Source of the DNA: Tetragonia tetragonoides
Lineage: Eukaryota > Streptophyta > Magnoliopsida > Caryophyllales > Aizoaceae
Assembly: GCA_038025085.1 (NCBI GenBank)
Contig: CM076154.1
Location: forward strand, 14,606,001-14,670,000
DNA: 64,000 nucleotides
Direction of reading: 5' to 3'
Shown: positions 56,641-64,000 of the stretch, piece after piece
How the letters are laid out: each line of letters starts with the position of its first letter
Position numbering within the stretch: position 1 is the stretch's first letter
Position numbers and translations under genes: made by a program
Notes under the pieces: model-generated
Told to the model about the DNA's origin: nothing
Databases searched by the model: none
The model's input: only the letters and a program-made list of their open reading frames with translations

Positions 56641-57600
56641 CGTGGGGCCAGATTCTCGGATTTTCTGGATTAGTACCCGGGAATCGTCGCGCTACATGCC
56701 AAAGGGCACGTCCCACGGAAATCGACCGATTGAAGTGGTCAATTGTCAAGGAATCATCATAAGGTTCAAAGTCGTCACCTTGTTATTACCCAAACAAGGA
56801 CGGGTTCCAAAAGAAAAGGATTTTATAAAATTTTTAGAAGAAAATCATTTTAACAAACCCGAAATTGACTCAATTGTGATAATGTACGAAAATTCTTGTG
56901 ACTAGTCTGCGAATGCAAAGCTTTGGGTTCGGGGTCTAGGTTAGAAGGTGCGGACGTTACCCAGACCCGTCTCCTCCTCCGTGTTGAGCACGAGGTCTTT
57001 AATATTACATCAAATCCCTTTGAAAGCTTTGTATTTGGTTATGTTTTGCCTAAAAATGAAAACAAATAAGTTCACATTGTCACACAACATGTTTGCACGC
57101 AATCGATGCAAAAGGCCTGAAAATCGATATATTCGCAAATGTACAACGGGGTTGGATTTGCTTATACTGCACTACGTACCAATCATCGTGGGACTTGAAT
57201 CTACTTATGGATCAAAGTCATAATCGTAGTTCTTGAACGTGGGAATTAATACAATGACATAAACAATGAATTCGTACAAAACAAATTGGCGATAAGCAAA
57301 AAGACAAATTAAAAGACTTACAAATTCAGCAAATTTTGGTTGATTTTTGGATCAAATCAAGCTAAATCAAGAAATGAAATGGAGAGAATTCTAGAGAGAG
57401 AAAGAGGTAAATAATATGAAGGTTTATTGATGATGAATGAGTGCGAAATGAAATGATTAGTTTAAACTAAGAGCTAATCTAATTCGAACAAACTAATTGA
57501 TGACATGACAACTAGCTACCTCTAACAATCTAACAAGGTAATTCAACCAAATTTGGTTAACCAATTGAAATTTCAAGCTGCTCACTGTAATTATGCAGTC
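56641..57600. other. Unrecognised segment with higher GC
   Basis: Starts abruptly after the repeat block with CCCGGGAATCGTCGCGC. Frames at 56624..56905 and 56948..57223 are open but have no motif I recognise; the first has no ATG start. From about 57330 the sequence resembles the pyrimidine/purine layout of an LTR read on the minus strand. Confidence 0.35.
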
Positions 57601-57604
57601 CTTG

Positions 57605-57735
57605 TGTTCCAAATGATCCTGACTAGGGCTAAGCACTTTGTAACCTTTAGCTGGAATTACAATGTTACTTATCCAGAATATTGTCGATCTAGTGTGATGC
57701 AACTGATGATAAATATAAAATGTTGCTGCTAAAAT
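57605..57735 (+). pseudogene. Fragment of DNA glycosylase exon 2
   Basis: TTTAGCTGGAATTACAATGTT, ATCCAGAATATTGTCGAT and GCAACTGATGATAAATA follow in order the exon 2 sequence at about 13975-14065 of the glycosylase gene (TTCAGCTGGAATTGCAATGTT and so on), at about 85% identity by eye over 100 bp, but with stops. The matching piece ends where a Stowaway element starts. No other exons are nearby. Confidence 0.75.
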
Positions 57736-57739
57736 AGTA

Positions 57740-58013
57740 CTCCCTCTGTCCCAATATAAAAGTCGTTCAAGACTTCAAGGCAGACGAATTACGAAAGTTA
57801 TTAAATAGTTTCAATTCTACCAAAATTAATTAAATTTGACTAGTTTACCCCTTGATTTTAAATTTAGAAAAAAAGAGAGTAATTAATGAGTTAATGTGAA
57901 ACAAGGTTAGAATGGGTAAAAAATAATAGATACTTTATGGGAACTCAAAAATGATTATAATATGGAAAAAAAATCAATTTTGTAAAATGACTTATATTAT
58001 GGGATGGAGGGAG
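57740..58013. mobile_element. Stowaway MITE beside the glycosylase fragment
   Basis: CTCCCTCTGTCCC at the left and GGGATGGAGGGAG at the right, flanked by TA (57738-57739 and 58014-58015). 274 bp, non-coding. Confidence 0.88.
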
Positions 58014-58015
58014 TA

Positions 58016-59261
58016 TTATTAGATTTAATTATTATTATTTTTTTAACATATATATTTATAGTTATAAAATTGTAATTATCCATGGCAAAGTGTCATCTTG
58101 ATGACCATTAAAAAATGCAAAGGAGATTTTGGAATGAATAGTGTATTCATTAAACGATGCTATATATATGAATTGGTAGATTTAGGCTTCACTGAACCCT
58201 TACTTATAAACTTGATAAACTATGCATGTAATGAATTAATTAGGAGTGTAACAGGAACACTACTATTTGGATTCCTAGGAGTACTCGAGCCGCATGATTG
58301 CACGACTGTGGTTTTTGTACTAGCGGATCGGTTATTCTCTTCGTATATTTTAATTGGAGCGCAACGACTTTGATTTTTGGGAAGAACCATTCCCGTCGTG
58401 TAAGTCTTCTTGTTTAACCATGAGTTATCTCGAAATAGTATGCACATTAGAGTCTCTAAATCCATTGTCATGATTATAACATGAGGTTATTAGTCCACGG
58501 ATAACATGATGGTATACACTCGATCTATGTATTTGATAGATGGCATGAGTGTGACTTTGCCCTCGATCTATCACGCTCTCTTATTACTCTCTTCAAGATG
58601 GATATTGATTATGTGGTCATCAACCAAGATAAACTTAAATGGGTATTAGATTGCTATATGATTCCTTTACTAAGTCTTGGCGCAAATCGTATTCAATGAT
58701 TCTTGTAAAATTGCAGCTGCATGTAAAGTTTGCGGAATGTTTTTACGGGGTTGGACATTCTTCACTCAATATATTCTGACTTTGCTTTGTTTTTTTGTAC
58801 TTCTATTTCCGTCATGGAAGTCAAATGTGCAGGTAATGTCGAGTGAGGACGATAACGTTTGATTTAGAAGTGTCTTGTGGATCGCTTAGCTTTGGTTTGC
58901 CATTTGAGGGTTTGGTCGCCAATTTTGTTGGTTGTAATCGATTGATGTATTTGAGTTCACTTTGTGTAACTATGATAATACTTTTGATTTAATTTAAGTC
59001 TTAATTTTCTTAGTAAGCTCTTTTGTTAACCTAGACTTTCTTTCTGATTAATATTTATTATTTAGCGATGAATTTTGTAGTAACAGTCTTTGGATTTGCG
59101 ACAGATCAGTGGGGTCGAGTCGTGGATAACGACGTCAATGTTGCCTAATTGTAAATTCAGGGGTGATACAACAAATCAAAGTTCACCTTTGCATTAGCAG
59201 CCATAAACAACGAAACTGAGGACTTTGTTCGAGGCTATGTGACAGATAATTAATGCTTGTG
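58016..59261. other. Intergenic, no gene seen
   Basis: Frames such as 58098..58373 have no recognisable motif on either strand. Confidence 0.4.
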
Positions 59262-59685
59262 TTTATGTTTCTCCTAGCCAGGATTCTTTTAGATCCTTTT
59301 GACTAAAATGTGGTTTGCTTATGTACAACATACCAGTAGTACATGAAGTTATGGAGGGGTTATACCCTTCATAGAGTGTCAGTTGCGACTCCTATTGATG
59401 CTCTTATAGATAAGTTCTTTTTATTGCTTTGCGTTGTATTTTTTAGAGCCCTTGGATAAAGGTATGAGATGTAAAATATTATCCTGGTGATTAATAAAAG
59501 TTTGTTAATTACCAAAAAAATTAAACATTAAGTAACTAATCCACCTAGAATATGGTTTATTTTATAAGATAAAATTGAAACATGCACCATTACATCCATC
59601 ATCCGCAACCTTATTAATATAAAGAGTGTGTACGTAGTTTTATAAACCAATATGTATATATCATGTTCATGTACAATGTAAAATA
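59262..59685 (-). repeat. Duplicated knottin 3' flank of copy D (empty SINE site)
   Basis: Paralogue of 52400-53130 without the SINE: around 59400 the flanks CTCTTATAGATAAG and TTCTTTTTATTG are contiguous. Confidence 0.7.
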
Positions 59686-60533
59686 TTATCCTACTATGAT
59701 TCTATTTTGTTGCTGTTCCAACTGCACCTGTCTAAAATCATCAAACATTTTGATCGTAGATTCAAATGCCGCTTCTTCGGAATTAGTTGCCATCTTTGCT
59801 ATAATGGGAACTGCAAATTATATATTGAGATACTTTAACATCTAGTAACTAATAGGTCAAACTGTGAGAATTCACTAATAGTGTGACTTTTAGTAGTATA
59901 GACTATATATAGAGCATAGGTATTATATGTAATGTAAAATAGTGCGTATGACGACTAATTATACGTAAAAGACAAAAACTAAGGTATTATGTACATTTAG
60001 ATTATTAATATAAATGATTTAGAATAATTCTGCTAACTCATTTAAAAAACAATTTAATCACTTGAAAGGAAGTCTCCGTATATTGCACAGGTGCCTACCC
60101 TACTAGTTTATTAAAAATTAAGACCTAATAAAAAAAAGTTTACTATTATTATCCACACAAAAAAATAAATTTAAAAATAAAAAGAAGAAACACTAAGACC
60201 ATAACAAGCATGGATACTTGTCCTTTGGGCATTCTTAATTGGTTGATTTTGCATCTTTGATACGATTTCTTTGACGATTCTCTCACGAATTTGTTGGAGA
60301 GAGGTTTATTAAGGTAACCCTTTGAATTTCCCTGACTTTCTTGTTTTTTCAGAAAAAATAAATAAAACAAAAAAACATGGATAATCTTTTCGCATGCATG
60401 TATGTGGAAGTAAATAATTAATCAGATTAAAGGAGAGGATAGAGGGTTGAAGAGATGAGCCCATTGCATAGACTAAGAGCGCTATGATGAAAAAAGAGAG
60501 CTTGGGGAGCTGAAGGAACATTATTGAAGCCAT
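59686..60533 (-). pseudogene. Knottin-family copy D, cysteine module deleted
   Basis: Exon 1 is 60461..60533 (MASIMFLQLPKLSFF). Its donor reads GC instead of GT (ATGG|GCTC). Exon 2 is 59686..59810, with PIIAKMATNSEEA, KMFDDFRQVQLEQQ and IIVG, then a stop. At that point the sequence jumps straight into the family 3' UTR (ACATGAACATGATATATAC), so an internal deletion removed the rest of the propeptide and all cysteines. Upstream TATA block is present. Confidence 0.78.
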
Positions 60534-60570
60534 GATTTGTATTTGCTTAATTTGCCTATATCATGACTTC

Positions 60571-60579
60571 ACTTGTTAG
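60571..60579 (-). promoter_or_regulatory. TATA box of knottin copy D
   Basis: Minus-strand AGCACTATAAATACTAACAAG, the family block with a few changes, 40-50 bp upstream of the ATG. Confidence 0.55.
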
Positions 60580-60625
60580 TATTTATAGTGCTTCATGCAC
60601 TCCCAAAAACCACCGAAACCAGATT

Positions 60626-60629
<4 letters not shown>

Positions 60630-60704
<75 letters not shown>
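60630..60704. repeat. (TA)n microsatellite
   Basis: About 37 units, just upstream of the TATA block of copy D; it creates the Tyr/Ile-repeat false frame there. Confidence 0.95.
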
Positions 60705-60706
<2 letters not shown>

Positions 60707-62030
60707 CATCCTCTCCAATAATTTGATAATAACATATGCCTTAATAAAATAATATAATGGCTGGAAAATTGAATCGAGGATTTTGATTGCCCAACAACCA
60801 TACCAAGAATCGAGCAAGATAGCACATAAAGGAGAGAGAAGAGCTTGGGTTATGGGGGAAGTGATATCAACATTTTTTATTTGATTTTATTTATTTATTT
60901 AATTTTGTCATCATCTAGTTAGTAGATCAGATGTAGTACTAAATGAAAATAAAGATGAAGTCTATGGTTTTAGCATGATAAGCGTGAATGTGTCATTGTC
61001 CTATGACCGGTTAAGTCTTAAAAAATAGATGTTCTTAACCTGTTTGGGTACACCTGACACAAAGTTTTGAGTTAAGAATTATTGTTTCTCAAGCAGAAAT
61101 CGAAATGACCCAAGTTGTAATAAAGCGGACCCAAAGTTATCATCAAACACGAAGCAACATATTGACAATATAATAGCTAGGATAACATTGAGTTGAAGTA
61201 TGAATTATTCTAAGCAAAAATTGCAAAACAATGTTAATGTCGTTTGATTATGACGAGTTTGAGATTTACAATTTACGTTGAGTTAGGCTTGGATCTATTC
61301 AACGGAATGGTGTAGCATGTTAAGGAACAAAATAACAAAGATAATGAAAGAAAATGTGAGATAAAATGAATTGTAGAACGAAATATAATACAGTATGGAA
61401 ATAACAAACGAAATGTACATGACCTTAGTAGATCAAATGTACTAAAATGAAAAGATGAAGTCTATTATTTTGGCATGATAATCATGAATGTCTGATTTGG
61501 GGAAACTTACAGAGAGATGAATGCTCCAGTTTTATTTAAAATCTAGACTCTGATAACTAATTAATACATAGAAAAACAAACAAAGATAAACACTAAGTTA
61601 CACCTATCAAATTAACACATACAAATTAAAACAAACAAAAATAAACACTAAGTAGCACCTAAATGCACTTAATAATACTTAAACACTTCTAATCGTACCT
61701 TTTCTAAAGAATATCTCAAGAAAAAGGTTGCTTAAGTTAATATGAATAAGTTGGGTGATAAAATAGAAGAAGTTTTTGAGTTTTGGGTAAGAAATGTAAT
61801 TTTCTAAAACTATTAGGTAAGTTTTATAATTAAATAAAGTTATCCAACCCTAAATTGGAAAATATTTTTCAATATCATCTGTTTGGGGAAATAGTTCTTG
61901 ATTTAACCCTTTTAAGGGAAATCACTCGGTAACTTAAGCTTGCAATGTCCAAGATCCAATTTCCCAGATTGATGAGATGGCAAACACAAAAATATGGTAA
62001 AAACATACTACCCTTTGATTCCATAGCCGC
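60705..62030. other. Intergenic, no gene seen
   Basis: Includes further knottin-family upstream sequence (for example GAATGTGTCATTGTCCTAT at about 60985, also at 55420 and in part near 61485). No coding frame recognised. Confidence 0.45.
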
Positions 62031-62034
62031 CTAT

Positions 62035-62165
62035 GGGTATGTTCTTTAGAGCTGAACTTACCAGAACTGAATTGAGCTGAACTGAATTCAACACCATTGA
62101 ACTAGATACTACTGAACTGAATACTGCGGAACTGATGAACTGGACACCAATCGTGTTATAGAGTT
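62035..62165. repeat. Half copy of the 16.2-kb MITE family
   Basis: AGAGCTGAACTTACCAGAACTG, of which 20 bases match the reverse complement of the right end of 16166-16362, then CTGAACTGAATTCAAC. No opposite end was found. Confidence 0.5.
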
Positions 62166-62492
62166 GTCTTATTTGGACTGCAGTGCTACTGGGCTTAACT
62201 TTTCTTTTTAATTTGCTACCTAATTGAATCTGCATGTTGAATCTTTTAGCAGGGTGAGTAAGCAGCAATCTAAGAGAGCTCTAATTGCATGGGATAAAAT
62301 TTTGTTACCTAAAGGGCTGGAGATCTTAACTTAAAGAACATAAAATGGTGGAATTAAGCTGCCATCTGTAAGATATTACTTTAGGCGCTCTCCGTTAAAA
62401 AAAAAAAAAAAAAAAAGACACATTATGGACAAGGTGGGTGCATTCTTTTTTCATTAAGAATTTTTATCTGTTGATCATAGATATACCTAAAT

Positions 62493-62676
62493 TAGTGGCG
62501 GATCCAAGAATCAGTTTAAAAGGGTTCACTCTATTATAAATATAAGTCATTTTTTTGAAATTATATTTAAAATCTTATTTTATAAAGGAATTCTTTTTCT
62601 TGTTTTGAAAAAATGGCTCCAATTGGCCGGCTTCGTGGAATCCACTTGCTTATACATAGATCCGATCCGCCAGTGC
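62493..62676. mobile_element. hAT-like MITE
   Basis: The ends TAGTGGCGGATC and (reverse complement) CACTGGCGGATC are near-matching TIRs of the common plant CAGTGGCGGA type. An 8-bp duplication is only partial. Confidence 0.5.
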
Positions 62677-62857
62677 ACCTACTCAAGCCTCATGGATGGT
62701 TAACATAATTTTCCAAATGAGGAAACACTTGATGAGTTCTATTGGTGGATGACATTGTGTTATGAAGATGAGACGTTTCTCTATAAAAGCTACTTATATT
62801 AAACTCTTGAGGGGACTATTACCAATGTAAATTGCAAGAACCTTTGTATGCTGAAAT

Positions 62858-64000
62858 CACTACATAAAACAGTAGCAAAGAAGGCGAGGTTGTGTTATCA
62901 AAAAAGGCGACAGGTTCTATCGGCTTATCAGATTAAGTAAAGAAAGGCGAACCCATTTTGCCTTACATGGTCAACGCAAATAAGGCAAACTGAGATGATC
63001 GCCTTAATAGGTGTGAGTAGTAAGGCAAAATACTGTTGCCTTATTGAAAAGGAACAAATAAGGCGAAACTTCTGGAGGTCGCTGTATTAGGTGGAACAAA
63101 TAAAGGCACTGTTGTAGATTTGCCTTAATAGAATAACAAAAAAAACAAAAAAAAAAAAAAGAAAATAAGTTAAAAGCTGAGAGTCTGATACGCGTTGAAG
63201 AAGAATTAAGCGCTTCTTTTCTTCGCTCTCCTCAGTCCTCACACAATCACTCTCTCTCCTCTCCTCATCACTTTCTCTCTCCTCTGTTCACGACGGCGCT
63301 ACAACCGCCATTGATGCCGATTTGCAGTACAAGTTGTTCTCCTCCCTCATCACTACTAACATTCAAGGTCAGGTTTCTCTCTTTGACTCTTTCGATTTGC
63401 TTTCTATATATAATTTTGTTGTTTGTTACTTTGATCGAGAGTTTTGCTCTTTATGTTCTCTTCAGAATTTTCGGAGAATTTAGGGTTTAATTATATTGAT
63501 ATGAAATCTAATGGTCCAATTCGTGTTTATTAGGCAACTTAGGGTTGAAGCAGTTGAAGCAGTTGAAGAAGAACTGAATACAAGCAAGGAATTCAAAGAG
63601 AGAATAGAACTCGAATGACTTGTATTAATAATGTAAAAGTTACACAGAGAGAGAATTACAGATTTAGAGAGAGAAGTGTTTTATATTTCATAAGCTAAGT
63701 GTATATACAACTAATCAACAACTTGTATGTGTGCCAAACACGTGCTAATTAAAAAGGTTCATATCACACCGTCACCAGAATCACAGTTGGTGTTCGCCGT
63801 CGAACATGAGGCTTGGTGGCTGACTGACCGACCTTTGGTGGTGGTGGTGATGATTGTGTTCGTGGTTGTTGAGGTGGTGGTCAAGTGTGGTGGTGGTTTT
63901 CAAGTTGGTGTTTCGTGGTTTTTAAAAGAAAAAGGGGAAATAATTTATGTTTCTTTTAGTAATTCATTTTCAACAGATTATTTAACTTGTTTTAATTATT
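62858..64000. mobile_element. End of a CACTA (En/Spm) element, running off the window
   Basis: Begins CACTACATAAAACAGTAGC; the CACTACA start is the superfamily hallmark. The next 270 bp hold many subterminal AAGGCGA/TTGCCTTA motifs in both orientations (at least eight). The following CT-rich part (63190-63380) could be a transposase 5' UTR, but no coding exon was recognised before the edge. The other end is outside the window. Confidence 0.7.
63546..63768 (-). repeat. Possible solo LTR within the CACTA region
   Basis: Minus-strand sequence from TGTGATATGAACC through repeated TCTCTCTCT/TTAATACAAG phrases to CAACTGCTTCA has the layout of a short copia LTR. No primer site, polypurine tract or target duplication was found. 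Confidence 0.35.

Noticed and set aside
58098..58373. 91-codon plus-strand frame
   Set aside because: No recognisable domain, no supporting splice or promoter signals, and an overlapping frame of similar length on the other strand.
60593..60817. Frame with alternating Ile-Tyr
   Set aside because: Product of the (TA)n microsatellite.

Overview
The window is nuclear DNA from a flowering plant, very probably a eudicot. It is AT-rich, its genes have GT-AG introns, and it is dense in plant transposons: Ty1-copia, LINE, tRNA-derived SINE, MULE, hAT, Stowaway, CACTA, a TRIM-like element and possible Helitron ends. A repeated family of six-cysteine (knottin-type) secreted peptide genes resembles the Mirabilis/Phytolacca antimicrobial knottins, so I infer Caryophyllales. 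That placement is an inference, not a demonstrated fact.

Layout. (1) 0.9-2.1 kb, minus: the first three coding exons of an LRR receptor-like kinase of the subfamily VIII-1 type. No further exon could be placed before the window edge. (2) 2.1-9.5 kb: intergenic, with a fresh 5'-truncated LINE (4822-5240) and a non-autonomous MULE (6363-7113). (3) 9.6-15.1 kb, plus: a four-exon HhH-GPD DNA glycosylase gene whose 3.8-kb first intron holds an antisense LINE. Another LINE relic follows the gene. (4) 16.4-17.8 kb, minus: a broken knottin-family gene whose intron holds a SINE that itself holds a hAT element. (5) 18.8-26 kb: a TIR element, then a SINE split by a 5.4-kb copia element with nearly identical LTRs but several coding lesions. 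(6) 27.2-33.2 kb: a decayed B3-related gene, a 2.2-kb MULE carrying a broken FAR1-type domain, and an intact single-exon B3 gene (32314-33174). (7) 35-50 kb: a large inverted duplication (about 35.1-38.3 kb against 47.7-50.1 kb). Between its arms lie LINE, TRIM-like and copia fragments and the plus-strand part of the knottin cluster: one intact gene (41596-42515), an orphan exon 2 and an orphan exon 1. (8) 50.5-52.3 kb: a MULE interrupted by a solo LTR. (9) 52.4-60.6 kb: duplicated blocks around a second intact knottin gene (54040-55108, minus) and a deleted copy (59686-60533, minus), plus a stray fragment of glycosylase exon 2. (10) 62.5-64 kb: a hAT MITE and one end of a CACTA element.

The most interesting system is the dispersed knottin-like family. 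Six loci share a signal-peptide exon, a phase-1 intron, a second exon with a conserved acidic propeptide and a six-cysteine C-terminus, and, where exon 1 survives, a near-identical TATA region. Only two loci are intact. The other four each lost the cysteine module in a different way, which is a clear birth-and-death picture.
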